From Salinilacustrithrix flava (GTDB lineage Bacteria > Actinomycetota > Acidimicrobiia > Acidimicrobiales > Salinilacustritrichaceae), in contig NZ_CP133888.1 of NCBI RefSeq assembly GCF_041228405.1, positions 1,116,001-1,180,000 on the forward strand: a DNA stretch of 64,000 nucleotides, given 5' to 3'. Position numbers and translations under genes: made by a program. The stretch's first letter is position 1. Each line of letters starts with the position of its first letter. Shown piece after piece: positions 48,111 to 57,775 of the stretch. Below the pieces are notes generated by a model. That model saw only the letters and a list, made by a program, of their open reading frames with translations, did not search any database and was not told the origin of the DNA.

Positions 48111-48697
48111 TGCGCCGGACCCTCGAGCGCGGCCGGCGGCTCGCCAGCACCGCGACGTCGCACCCCCGCGTGCTGGATGCGCGGGCCCGGCGGCGCCTGC
48201 AGGGCGCGACCAGCGTCGGCGCGCGCCCCCGCGTGCACGGCCGGCCGCTGCTCCACCACGCCGACGTGCGCATCGGGGACGACTTCCTCTGCTGGTCCGC
48301 GCATCGCACCACCCACCTCGGCGGCTCGGGCCGCATCGACATCGGCGACCGGGTCTTCCTGAACTCCGGCGCCGTGGTGCTGGCGGAGGAGCGCGTGGTG
48401 ATCGAGGACGACGTCGGCCTCGCCTCCGACGTCTACGTCGCCGACGCCGACTTCCACGCGCTCGCTGATCGCCCGCTGCGACAGGGGCCGGTGCGCATCG
48501 GGCGAGGGGCGTGGGTGGCGACGCGGGCCATCATCCTCGCCGGGGTCTCCATCGGTCCTCGAGCGGTCGTGGCCGCCGGGTCCGTGGTCACGCGCGACGT
48601 CCCCCCGGACACGCTCGTGGCCGGCGTCCCGGCCCGACCGGTCCGCCGGATCGACTACCCCGACGACCGGCCGACCGCCTGGAAGGGGCCGGCGTGA
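48110..48697 (+). CDS. Hexapeptide-repeat (LbetaH) acyltransferase
   Basis: 195 residues. Beta-helix coils read VRIGDDFLCWS, IDIGDRVFLNSGAVVLAEERVVIEDDVGLASDVYVADADFHALA, VRIGRGAWVATRAIILAGVSIGPRAVVAAGSVVTRDVPPDTLVAGVPARPVRRI. This is the WcaF/NodL-like trimeric acetyltransferase pattern, with the ADFHA His as catalytic candidate. It probably O-acetylates a sugar of the repeat unit, a second modification besides the enzyme at 35444. Confidence 0.9.
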   Translation: MRRTLERGRRLASTATSHPRVLDARARRRLQGATSVGARPRVHGRPLLHHADVRIGDDFLCWSAHRTTHLGGSGRIDIGDRVFLNSGAVVLAEERVVIEDDVGLASDVYVADADFHALADRPLRQGPVRIGRGAWVATRAIILAGVSIGPRAVVAAGSVVTRDVPPDTLVAGVPARPVRRIDYPDDRPTAWKGPA

Positions 48698-49644
48698 AGG
48701 TCTCCGTCTGCATCCCGACCCACCGGCGTCCGGCGCTGCTCGCCCGGTGCCTCGACGCCGTCCTCGCGCAGGAGCCGGGCAGGCACGAGATCGAGGTCGT
48801 GGTCGTCGACGACGGCTCGCCGGCGTCCGACGGCGTCGCCGAGGTCGTCGCCGCCGCGGCCGGCGGGGCGGCGCTGCCCGTCCGGTACGAGCGCCTCGCG
48901 ACGAACCGGGGGGCCGCGGCCGCCCGGAACACCGCCTGGCGGCTCGCGAGCGGGGAGTGGATCGCCTTCACCGACGACGACTGCCGGCCCCGGCCGGACT
49001 GGCTGCGCCGGCTGCTGGCATCGGTGGACGACGTCGACATCATCCAGGGGTGCACCGTGCCGGACCCGGCCGGTCAGCACCTCGTCGGCCGGCCGCTCGT
49101 CCGCACCCTCGACGTGCCCGCTCCCGACGGGTTCTTCCAGACGTGCAACATCGCCTACCGGCGCGCCGTCCTCGAGCAGCTCGACGGGTTCGACGTGACG
49201 TTCGCCCGCAGCGGGGAGGACACCGACCTGGCCTGGCGCGCTCGGGCCGCCGGCGCACGCACCGCCTTCCGCGCCGACGCCGTCGTCGAGCACGCGGTGG
49301 TCGAGCTCAGCTGGCGCCAGGACCTGCGCGCTCGCCGGCGCTGGTCCGACATGCCGGCGCTGCTCGGTCGCCACCCGGGCCTCGGCGACCGCACCTGGTG
49401 GGGTCCCGTCTACCGGCGGAGCCACGCACTGCCCCTCGCGGTGGTGGCAGCCACGCCCCTGCTGGCCTCGCGCCGCGGCCGGCGCGCCGTCGCCGCGACG
49501 CTCGCCGCGGTCCTCGCCGGCGACATCGTGGCAGCCGGATCACCGGTCGCCGCCCGGGCGGCGCTCGCCACCCGCCTCGGTGACGCCGTCGAGACCGCCG
49601 TGCTCGCCGGTGCGAGCATCCGCGCCGGGACGGTGCTCCTGTGA
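48694..49644 (+). CDS. Family 2 glycosyltransferase
   Basis: 316 residues, GT-A. KVSVCIPTHRRPALLARCLDAVL, VVVVDDGSPASDGVA, NRGAAAARNTAWRLASGEWIAFTDDDCRPRPDWL, QTCNIAYRRAVLEQLDGFD, and GEDTDLAWRARAAG. Its C-terminal 90 residues include a hydrophobic stretch (LPLAVVAATPLLASRRGRRAVAATLAAVLAGD) that may bind the membrane. GTGA overlaps on both sides. The Q-x-x-x-V-P-D/S-P and CNIAYRR wording is shared with 46105. Confidence 0.88.
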   Translation: MKVSVCIPTHRRPALLARCLDAVLAQEPGRHEIEVVVVDDGSPASDGVAEVVAAAAGGAALPVRYERLATNRGAAAARNTAWRLASGEWIAFTDDDCRPRPDWLRRLLASVDDVDIIQGCTVPDPAGQHLVGRPLVRTLDVPAPDGFFQTCNIAYRRAVLEQLDGFDVTFARSGEDTDLAWRARAAGARTAFRADAVVEHAVVELSWRQDLRARRRWSDMPALLGRHPGLGDRTWWGPVYRRSHALPLAVVAATPLLASRRGRRAVAATLAAVLAGDIVAAGSPVAARAALATRLGDAVETAVLAGASIRAGTVLL

Positions 49645-52016
49645 GCGCCGGCACGCTCAGCCGCGCCACCGGACGGGGGGCGCTGGTCAACCTCGGCTTC
49701 GCCGTCGTCGTCCAGGGCCTCGCCCTGGTCCAGGGCATCCTCGTGCCCCGGCTGCTCGGACCGAGCGCCATCGGCCTGTTCGCCCTGGCCATGGGAGGCG
49801 TCGCCGTGGGCCGGGCGCTGAAGGAGTTCGGCATCCCGAAGAAGCTCGTGCAGGAGCGCGACGTCGATCTGCACACCTCGTACAACGTCGCGTTCACCCT
49901 GGAGGTCCTGCTCGCCAGCGCGTTCTTCGTGGTCGTCCTCGCCGTCGCGCCGCTCCTCGCCTGGATCTACGACCGGCCCGAGCTCTGGGTCCTCACCTCG
50001 CTGCTCGGCCTCCAGCTGTTCACCACCGCCTTCCTCGAGCTGCCCGCCGCACTGCCGTACCGCGAGATGCGCTTCGTGCGGCGCAACGTGCTCCAGGCCA
50101 TCGGACCGATCACCACCTTCGCGGTGACGGTGCCCCTCGCCCTCGCGGGGATCGGCATCTGGTCCCTGGCCGCCGGAGCCCTCGCCGGCTTCGTCGCCGC
50201 GTGCGCCACCATGCTGCTCGCCAGCCCGCAGCGACCGAGGCTGACGTGGGACCGGGCGCTCGTCCGGTCCTACCTCCGGTTCGGGTGGCCCCTGTGGGTC
50301 GGGATGCTGGTCACCACGGCGGCCGGCTGGGGGGCCGTCTTCGTCGTGTCGGGCACCATCGGCGTCGTGGGCCTGGGCTTCTTCCAGCTGGCCCACGGCT
50401 GGGGGCACCGGGCGCTCGTGGTGCACGTCCTGCTGGCCGACACCCTGTTCCCGGCGCTGGTCAGCATCCGCTCCTCGGTCGACCGCCTGCGGCGCGCGTT
50501 CGTCGTGAGCAACCAGCTCGCCATGCTGTTCTCCGCCACGGCGGGCTTCGGCATGGTGGTCTTCGCCCACCCCGTCGTGGAGCTGCTGCTCGGCCCGTCG
50601 TGGTCGCCCGCGGTCGTGCTCGTGCAGGCCCAGGGCGTGGCCGTGGTGGTGGGCTCCATCGGCTTCAACTGGGACAGCTTCCTGCTGGCCGCCGGCCGGA
50701 CCCGACCGCAGCTCGTCGTGAGCGTGGTCGGCAGCCTGTGGGTGGTCGTCGTCGCCCTCCCCCTGCTGGCCTGGTTCGGCATCGACGGGGGCGCCGTGGC
50801 GATCGTGATCGCCGCCCTCCTCTCGAACGTGGTCCGCCAGCACTACATCCGCTCGCTCCTCGGCGACGTGTCCTTCGTCGGGATGGTGTGGCGCCAGCTG
50901 GCGGGGATCGGCGCCGTGGCGGGGGTGGCGGCGACGGCCCAGCAGCGGTGGCCGGTCGACGAGCTCCCCGAGCTGGCCGCCCATGCCGCCGGCTTCCTCG
51001 CACTGGCGACGATCGCCGGGGTCCTCACGACGTGGGGTCCCATCGGTGAGCTGCGCGCCGCGCTCGCCCGGAAGGCGACCGCGCCGGCGGCGCCGTCGAC
51101 CGCCCCGCCTCCCCCGTGGCGCCTGCACGAGCTCCCGCGAGCGCAGGCGTTCCCCCTCGGCGTCCGCATCGATGCCCGGGGCGACGTGTGGGTCACGGCC
51201 CGCGACTGGCCGGCGCTCGGCCGCTACGCACGAGCGGATGGCGAGTGGCGTTGGACGGAGCTGCCCCCGTACCCCCACCTGCCGACCCCCGACGGCAGCG
51301 GCGGCTGCCACAGCGCGCTCACCCGTGCGTCCGGTCTCGTCCACGTGGACGCCGACGGCGCCGTCCGCACCACGTCGCTGCCCAGGACGCGCGAGCTGCT
51401 CGCCACGGCGCTGGTGGGCGAGGACCTGTGGGCCGTCGATGCCGAGCACCGCTGCCTCTGGCACACCGTGGACGGGCGACCTCCCGAGCAGGTGCCGCTG
51501 CCCGAGCCCTTCCGCCGACCCGACATCGTCGTCGGCCGCGATGACGGTGCGATCCTCGTCGCCGACACGTCGGCCGCCGTGCTGGGCGTGGTCGTCGGCA
51601 CCGACATCGAGGTCATCGAGCTGCCCCACCCCACCCGGTGGGTGCGACCGGACCCGGCGGGCATGTGGCTCGGCGCATCGGGTCGACCGCTGCTCACGCG
51701 CTGCGACCTCACCGGCGCCGTGGTCGCGCAGGTCGAGCTGCCGGGCGCACCCTTCGACGTCGCCGGCCTCGACGAGCGCCGGGTCGTCGTCGCCGTGAAG
51801 GACGCCGACATGCTCGCCGTGGTCGACGTGGAAGGTCGGTGCAACGGCTTCCCCATGCCCCCCGCCAGCGCCCCCATGGGCATCGACGTCGACGAGCACC
51901 ACGCCTGGGTGACCCTCGCCATGGCGTCGAAGGTCGCCCAGATCGACCGAAGCGTCCTCGATGCCACCCTGCCCGCGACCCCGGCGGCCCGGGCCTCGTC
52001 CGTGGAGACGACGTGA
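49641..52016 (+). CDS. Wzx-type polysaccharide flippase fused to a beta-propeller-like domain
   Basis: 791 residues. Residues 1-470 are a MATE/MVF-type flippase with 12-14 helices: RGALVNLGFAVVVQGLALVQGILVPRLLGP, ALKEFGIPKKLVQERD, YREMRFVRRNVL and a paired second bundle. It moves undecaprenyl-linked repeat units across the membrane. After a Pro/Ala linker (about 475-492) the last 290 residues are soluble. They show repeating strands with a G/D-x-V/L-W-V-T/A pattern (ARGDVWVTARD, GEDLWAVDAEHRCLW, DDGAILVADTSAAVLGV, PAGMWLGASG, ERRVVVAVKDADMLAV, HHAWVTLAMASKVAQI), about six blades like NHL or virginiamycin-lyase propellers. An unusual fusion; role unknown. Confidence 0.82.
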   Translation: MSAGTLSRATGRGALVNLGFAVVVQGLALVQGILVPRLLGPSAIGLFALAMGGVAVGRALKEFGIPKKLVQERDVDLHTSYNVAFTLEVLLASAFFVVVLAVAPLLAWIYDRPELWVLTSLLGLQLFTTAFLELPAALPYREMRFVRRNVLQAIGPITTFAVTVPLALAGIGIWSLAAGALAGFVAACATMLLASPQRPRLTWDRALVRSYLRFGWPLWVGMLVTTAAGWGAVFVVSGTIGVVGLGFFQLAHGWGHRALVVHVLLADTLFPALVSIRSSVDRLRRAFVVSNQLAMLFSATAGFGMVVFAHPVVELLLGPSWSPAVVLVQAQGVAVVVGSIGFNWDSFLLAAGRTRPQLVVSVVGSLWVVVVALPLLAWFGIDGGAVAIVIAALLSNVVRQHYIRSLLGDVSFVGMVWRQLAGIGAVAGVAATAQQRWPVDELPELAAHAAGFLALATIAGVLTTWGPIGELRAALARKATAPAAPSTAPPPPWRLHELPRAQAFPLGVRIDARGDVWVTARDWPALGRYARADGEWRWTELPPYPHLPTPDGSGGCHSALTRASGLVHVDADGAVRTTSLPRTRELLATALVGEDLWAVDAEHRCLWHTVDGRPPEQVPLPEPFRRPDIVVGRDDGAILVADTSAAVLGVVVGTDIEVIELPHPTRWVRPDPAGMWLGASGRPLLTRCDLTGAVVAQVELPGAPFDVAGLDERRVVVAVKDADMLAVVDVEGRCNGFPMPPASAPMGIDVDEHHAWVTLAMASKVAQIDRSVLDATLPATPAARASSVETT

Positions 52017-52852
52017 CCACGCACCCGGCCCGTCCGCTCCGCATCTCGGTCGTCGGGAGCTCGGTGGCCTACTTCGTGACGCCCCGCGTCGATCCGGACG
52101 GCGGCAACTACGGCGAGCGGCTGGAGGCGCGCCTCTACGCGCGTGGCGTGCCCGCCCTCGTGCGCAACGAGGCCGGTTGGCTCATGCGGGTGGACGAGAT
52201 CGTCGCCGACGCGGAGCGACGGATCCTCGGGCACTCACCCCAGGTCGTCATCATCGACGTGGGCTGGGTCGAGTGCCAGCCCCTCGTGCTGCCGCTCCCG
52301 CTGCTGCGCTGGACGTTCAGCTGGCGAGCGAACCTTTCCCCGCGGTCCCTGCTGTTGCGCCGCGCGGTGCGCCCGGTCCTGAAGCGCGCCCACCTCCGCT
52401 GGGGGCCGGCCTGGATCCGCCGAGGCGGACCGGTCCCCGACCGGCTGCCGCTGCCGCGGTTCCGCGCCGAGCTGGAGCGGCTCATCGACCTGGTGGCCGA
52501 ACGTCAGCGTGCGCTCGTCCTCCTCCTGAACGTCCCGCCGACCGCGCCGCACCTCGACGAGGTGCTCCCCGGCATCCAGGAGCGTGCTGCCCGGTACAGC
52601 AGGGCCATCGACGACCTGGTGACCGCCACGGGTTCCCCGGACGTGCGCCTCATCGACGTGCGAGCCATCGTGGACGCCGACGGGCTCGACGCCGTCCTCC
52701 CCGACGGCATCCACCTCAACGCCGCCGGCCACGAGCTGGTGGCCGAGCGCCTCGAGGCCGAGGTCGTGGCGTGGCTGCACGCGTCGAGCACGAGCGGCAG
52801 GGCAGATTCCCCCGGCGGCAGGCAGGAAGGCCAGCCCCGTGCGGCGAACTGA
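52013..52852 (+). CDS. SGNH/GDSL-family hydrolase
   Basis: 279 residues. The block I Ser is in ISVVGSSVAYF, block II Gly in the GGNYGERLEARL region, the block III position in DVGWVECQP (no canonical GxND), and the catalytic D-x-x-H in LPDGIHLNAAGH. A VLLLNVPPTAPHLDEVLPGIQERAARYSRAI stretch and the final Asp-His match carbohydrate esterases that deacetylate polysaccharides. No signal peptide is seen, so it may act in the cytoplasm on the lipid-linked unit, or be an acyltransferase. GTGA overlap with the flippase gene. Confidence 0.8.
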   Translation: MTTHPARPLRISVVGSSVAYFVTPRVDPDGGNYGERLEARLYARGVPALVRNEAGWLMRVDEIVADAERRILGHSPQVVIIDVGWVECQPLVLPLPLLRWTFSWRANLSPRSLLLRRAVRPVLKRAHLRWGPAWIRRGGPVPDRLPLPRFRAELERLIDLVAERQRALVLLLNVPPTAPHLDEVLPGIQERAARYSRAIDDLVTATGSPDVRLIDVRAIVDADGLDAVLPDGIHLNAAGHELVAERLEAEVVAWLHASSTSGRADSPGGRQEGQPRAAN

Positions 52853-52913
52853 TGGGCACGGGAGGGCGATCCCGCTGCACCATCCGAAGACGTGGGGTCG
52901 GAGGAGCGAGCAG

Positions 52914-53627
52914 ATGAGAGACCTTCGACGAGCCCACCGCGCGCTCGAGATCCTGGTTGCCCTGGCGATGGCCGTGGTCACGCTGCCGATCCTGGCGGCC
53001 ACCCTGCTGATCTCGGCGGCCGTGTACCGGGCCTGGCCGATCTTCGTGCACCAGCGCGTCGGCCGCGACGGGGTGCTGTTCCCCTTCCCGAAGGTCCGCA
53101 CCCTGCCGCCGGCGACGTCGGCCTACGCCGACAAGCACGCCATCGGCGGCGAGCAGATCCCCGCGGTGATGCGCGCCATACGCCGGATCCACCTGGACGA
53201 GCTCCTCCAGCTGTGGCTGGTCGTCTCCGGACGGATGGCGCTGGTCGGCCCCCGACCGGAGATGGCGGTGCTCCACCGCCGGCTCGCGCCGATCGCTGCG
53301 GCCGAGCGCACCAGCGTGCGTCCCGGGGTCACGGGCCTCTGGCAGGTCAGCGTCCACTGCGACGGCCTCATCTGCGACCGCATCGAGTACGACCGCCTCT
53401 ACGTCCAGCACCACAACCCGCTGCTCGACGGGTGGATCCTGTGGCGAACCGCGCAGAAGATGCTGCTGGGACGTCGCGTCCACCTCTTCGACGTCCCCCG
53501 CTGGGCGATCCCACCCGTCCCGTGCCGCGGCGTGCCCCTCGCCAGCAGCTCCTTCATCGACCTCACCGCGACGGAGGCATCGACGGAGCAACCGGCGGCG
53601 AAGGAGCCGGCCCTCTCCGTGGGCTGA
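52914..53627 (+). CDS. Polyprenyl-phosphate sugar-1-phosphate transferase (priming enzyme)
   Basis: 237 residues, minimal bacterial sugar transferase. One membrane helix (ALEILVALAMAVVTLPILAATLLI) is followed by FVHQRVGRDGVLFPFPKVRTL, RRIHLDELLQLWLVVSGRMALVGPRPEM, and RPGVTGLWQVS, the invariant motifs of WcaJ/PglC-type enzymes (including L-D-E-L and G-P-R-P). It loads the first sugar phosphate on undecaprenyl phosphate and starts repeat-unit assembly. ATG 52914 is favoured by a perfect GGAGGAG 7 bases upstream over the GTG at 52839. It ends the operon, 61 bases after the SGNH gene. Confidence 0.92.
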   Translation: MRDLRRAHRALEILVALAMAVVTLPILAATLLISAAVYRAWPIFVHQRVGRDGVLFPFPKVRTLPPATSAYADKHAIGGEQIPAVMRAIRRIHLDELLQLWLVVSGRMALVGPRPEMAVLHRRLAPIAAAERTSVRPGVTGLWQVSVHCDGLICDRIEYDRLYVQHHNPLLDGWILWRTAQKMLLGRRVHLFDVPRWAIPPVPCRGVPLASSSFIDLTATEASTEQPAAKEPALSVG

Positions 53628-53674
53628 TCGCGCCGGGCAGGGGATCGGCTGCGGATCGGCGAAGAACCCGCGGA

Positions 53675-53692
53675 ACCGGCAGCCGTGCCGGT
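53675..53692. terminator. Hairpin after the polysaccharide operon
   Basis: ACCGGCA-gccg-TGCCGGT is a perfect 7-base stem with a 4-base loop, in the 84-base gap before the CAP gene. No T run follows; it may be an intrinsic pause or part of the next leader. Confidence 0.4.
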
Positions 53693-53711
53693 CCGACGCC
53701 GGGGGTCACCG

Positions 53712-54467
53712 ATGCCGAGGGAGCCGATGCTGCGCCGAGCGCTCGCAGTGGCCATCGCCGTCGTCTCGACGACCGGCATCGTGTCCGCCGGCGTGGTGGG
53801 CAACCCGGTGTGGGCCGACGCCGCCCTCGAGCGGGCCGCGGTCGTGGCCTCCCCCGACGCGACGCGGGTGATCTCCTCCGCAGCCGCGGAGGGTGCGGTG
53901 CCGTTGGTGCCTCCACCTCCGGCGCCTGCACCGGAGCCGACGCCCGCGCCGCCACCGCAGCCGACGCCGACGGCCCCCGAACCCTCACCGGAACCGGCAG
54001 CTGCCACACCGCCAGCGACCCAGCCTCCTCCCCAGGCGACCACCGCCCCGGCGCCCCCGCCCGCGCCGGCGCCGGCGACCCGGACGGGTACCCGGGACGC
54101 CGGGTGCGAGTCCTCGATGCTGCGCTGGATGAACGAGACCCGCGCCGGCGCCGGCCGGCACCTCCTGGCTTGGGACGATGCCATCCTCCACGTCGCGGTC
54201 GACTGGACCCACGAGATGGCCGCCCGCAGCCAGCTGGCCCACAACCCCGGCTACGGCGACCGGGTCTTCGCCGCCCGGGCCGAGGCCATGACCGCGGCGG
54301 AGAACGTGGGCTGGAGCACCGGCGACGCCCGCGCCGTCTACGACGAGTTCCTGCGCTCCCCGTCGCACGCCGACAAGATCCTGTCCGGCGCCCTCACCCA
54401 CACCGCCGTCGGTTGCGTGCGCGACGACGCCGGCGAGCTCTGGGTCACCGTGAACTTCTGGGGCTGA
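53712..54467 (+). CDS. Secreted CAP/SCP-domain protein
   Basis: 251 residues. A signal peptide (about residues 8-34, ending VWA-D) is followed by a long Pro/Ala/Thr/Glu-rich linker (about 60-125) and a compact CAP domain: MLRWMNETRAGAGRHLLAWDDAILHVAVDWTHEMAARSQLAHNPGYGDR, then AENVGWSTGDARAVYDEFLRSPSHADKIL, and the final VTVNFWG. The His and Glu of the CAP cavity (LAHNP, AENVGW, SPSHADKI) are present. Role unknown: bacterial CAP proteins are extracellular, some bind lipids or wall. Two Cys (GCESS and GCVRD) may form a disulfide. ATG 53712 is chosen on spacing from a purine run. Confidence 0.82.
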   Translation: MPREPMLRRALAVAIAVVSTTGIVSAGVVGNPVWADAALERAAVVASPDATRVISSAAAEGAVPLVPPPPAPAPEPTPAPPPQPTPTAPEPSPEPAAATPPATQPPPQATTAPAPPPAPAPATRTGTRDAGCESSMLRWMNETRAGAGRHLLAWDDAILHVAVDWTHEMAARSQLAHNPGYGDRVFAARAEAMTAAENVGWSTGDARAVYDEFLRSPSHADKILSGALTHTAVGCVRDDAGELWVTVNFWG

Positions 54468-54473
54468 GCGGCT

Positions 54474-54489
54474 CGCCGGCCACCCGGCG
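54474..54489. terminator. Short hairpin between convergent CAP and malic enzyme genes
   Basis: CGCCGG-ccac-CCGGCG, perfect 6-base stem, occupying the 24-base gap between two stops. No T run. Confidence 0.35.
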
Positions 54490-54491
54490 GG

Positions 54492-55892
<1,401 letters not shown>

Positions 55893-55944
55893 GGCGGCCG
55901 AGACTACGACCTCTGCTGGCCCCGGACGCAGCCGATCCGGAGGG

Positions 55945-56151
55945 TCAGACCTCCGACTGCGACATCTCCTCGAGGCAGGCCCGGATCTCGGATGCCTTGA
56001 AGCGGCGGTGGCCGCCGAGGGTCCGGATCGCGTTGAGCTTGCCGGCTCGTGCCCAGCGGGTGACCGTCTTGGGGTTCACCCGGAACATCGCGGCGACCTC
56101 GGACGGGGTGAGGAGGGCTTCGGGGGTGTCGAGATCTTCTTGATCTGCCAT
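55945..56151 (-). CDS. bldC: BldC-type MerR-like transcriptional regulator
   Basis: 68 residues, the exact size of Streptomyces BldC. The winged helix-turn-helix LLTPSEVAAMFRVNPKTVTRWARAGKLNAIRTLGGHRRFKASEI matches BldC motif by motif (LLTP-EVA-MFRV-PKTVTRWA-AGKL-IRTLGGHRR). BldC binds promoter repeats head-to-tail and controls development and metabolism. ATG 56151 follows GAGGAAG. Divergent from the leucine/valine-type dehydrogenase gene, with 162 bases between starts, a possible target. Confidence 0.95.
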   Translation of the reverse strand: MADQEDLDTPEALLTPSEVAAMFRVNPKTVTRWARAGKLNAIRTLGGHRRFKASEIRACLEEMSQSEV

Positions 56152-56301
56152 GGTGCTGTGACTTCCTCGTTCGCCGGTCCACTGGTGTGTCCGGTTCCTT
56201 CCCAAAGGTACGGAGTGGGCCGCAGAACGGCGATAGCCCACCCGGGCCATTTCCTGAGGGGGTGACGGACTAGTCCCGTTCTGTCCGCTTGCGGCCGGCG
56301 G

Positions 56302-56307
56302 TACGGT
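56302..56307 (+). promoter_or_regulatory. -10 box of the leaderless amino-acid dehydrogenase gene
   Basis: TACGGT ends exactly 6 bases before ATG 56314. Confidence 0.6.
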
Positions 56308-56313
56308 CCCGGC

Positions 56314-57435
56314 ATGACCGCACCCAGCACCGTGTTCGAGACGATGGACGCGGTGGACGGCCTCCCCGACGAGGGGGACTTCGAGCAGGTCGCCTTCTGC
56401 CACCACCGCCCCTCGGGCCTGCGGGCGATCGTGGCGATCCACTCCACCGTGCTCGGACCTGCCCTCGGCGGCACGCGGTTCTGGCCCTACGACACCGAAG
56501 GCGAGGCGCTCACCGACGTCTGCCGCCTCGCCCGGGGCATGACCTACAAGCACGCAGCCGCCGGCCTCGACCAGGGCGGCGGCAAGGCCGTGATCTGGGG
56601 CGATCCGCGCACGATCCGCTCCGAGGCCCTCATCCGGGCCTACGGCCGCTTCGTGCACGGCCTCGCCGGCCGCTACCTCACCGCCGAGGACGTCGGCACC
56701 ACCCAGGCCGACATGGACCTCATCCAACGCGAGACCCCCCACGTCACGGGTGTCAGCCCGTCGCTCGGCGGCTCGGGCGATCCGTCCCCCGCCACCGCCT
56801 GGGGGGTGCTGTGGGCGCTGCGCGCCGCCGCCGAGGTCCGCTGGGGGTCGCCGGACCTGGCCGACCGGCACATCACCGTCTCCGGCGTCGGCAAGGTCGG
56901 GCGAGCGCTGGTGGACCACCTCGTGGACGAGGGCGCCACCGTCACCGTCGCCGACATCCGCGACGACGCCGTCCGCGCCGTCCACGACGACCACCCCGAG
57001 GCAGCAACGCGGCTCCGCACCGTCGAGCCCGAAGCGGCCCACGCCGTCGACTGCGACGTGTTCGCACCGTGCGCCCTCGGCGCGGTCCTGGACGAGCGCA
57101 CCATCCCCGAGCTGCGCTGCGAGGTCGTCGTCGGCTCGGCCAACAACCAGCTCGCCACCCCCGAGGACGACCAGCGCCTCGTGGACCGCGACGTGCTCTA
57201 CGTCCCGGACTACGTCGCCAACGCCGGCGGCGTGATCAACATCGCCGAGGAGCCCGCCGGCTACGACCAGGCCCGGGCGTGGGCCCGCATCGCCGGCATC
57301 CACGACACGGTGCTGGCCGTGCTCGAGCGGGCCCGGACCCAGGGCATGCCGCCCGGCGAAGCCGCCGACCGCCACGCCGAGGACCGCATCGAGTCCGTCG
57401 CCCGGGTCGCTCGCCTGCGCACCGGGCGTCCCTGA
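56314..57435 (+). CDS. Glu/Leu/Phe/Val-family amino-acid dehydrogenase (leucine/valine type)
   Basis: 373 residues, the length of leucine or valine dehydrogenases. LGPALGGTRFWPYDTEGEAL, YKHAAAGLDQGGGKAVI (catalytic Lys residues), and TAEDVGTTQADMDLI (catalytic Asp) form the active site. The NAD domain has VSGVGKVGRALVDHL and VADIRDDAVRAV, the Asp choosing NAD. SANNQLATPEDDQRLVDRDVLYVPDYVANAGGVINIAEE closes the site. It deaminates branched-chain amino acids to keto acids, starting fatty acid primers or catabolism. Divergent from bldC. Confidence 0.93.
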   Translation: MTAPSTVFETMDAVDGLPDEGDFEQVAFCHHRPSGLRAIVAIHSTVLGPALGGTRFWPYDTEGEALTDVCRLARGMTYKHAAAGLDQGGGKAVIWGDPRTIRSEALIRAYGRFVHGLAGRYLTAEDVGTTQADMDLIQRETPHVTGVSPSLGGSGDPSPATAWGVLWALRAAAEVRWGSPDLADRHITVSGVGKVGRALVDHLVDEGATVTVADIRDDAVRAVHDDHPEAATRLRTVEPEAAHAVDCDVFAPCALGAVLDERTIPELRCEVVVGSANNQLATPEDDQRLVDRDVLYVPDYVANAGGVINIAEEPAGYDQARAWARIAGIHDTVLAVLERARTQGMPPGEAADRHAEDRIESVARVARLRTGRP

Positions 57436-57517
57436 CGGGACCGTCTCCGGGAACTGGCAGCGACCTCGTCACAGATCACTGTTCTGGCGGTCACGACGGT
57501 CGGGTACGCACGCTTCG

Positions 57518-57775
57518 ATGTTCGCGACCGCCAGCCACCGACCGAGCAGTGCACACCCCGACGAAGCCGACGCCCGACGCCGGGCCCGGATCGGGTTCGC
57601 GCTGTCCCACCCCACCGTCGTCGTCGGCCTCGCGATGGGCGCCGACGCCACCACCGGCATCGTCGGCGCGGCGATCCTCGCCCTGCACGGCCTGGTCGAG
57701 CTGCACTGGCACCTCGCCGACCGGCTCGAGCCGGCCGGGGTCCCTGCCGCCAGCCTCTACAGCGGCCCCTCGTAG
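57518..57775 (+). CDS. Small hypothetical membrane-associated protein
   Basis: 85 residues. After a hydrophilic, Arg-rich N-terminus comes one hydrophobic stretch (about 30-65: FALSHPTVVVGLAMGADATTGIVGAAILALHGLVELHWHLADRL) that could span the membrane once or twice. No family was recognised. TACGCA lies 7 bases upstream, a weak leaderless -10. Its last 19 bases overlap the end of pyrE on the other strand. Could be non-coding. Confidence 0.45.
   Translation: MFATASHRPSSAHPDEADARRRARIGFALSHPTVVVGLAMGADATTGIVGAAILALHGLVELHWHLADRLEPAGVPAASLYSGPS

Noticed and set aside
53628..53711. A cyclic-di-AMP (ydaO) riboswitch before the CAP-domain gene
   Set aside because: Wall-protein genes in Actinobacteria often have one, but the conserved ydaO blocks were not found; only a simple 7-base hairpin is visible.
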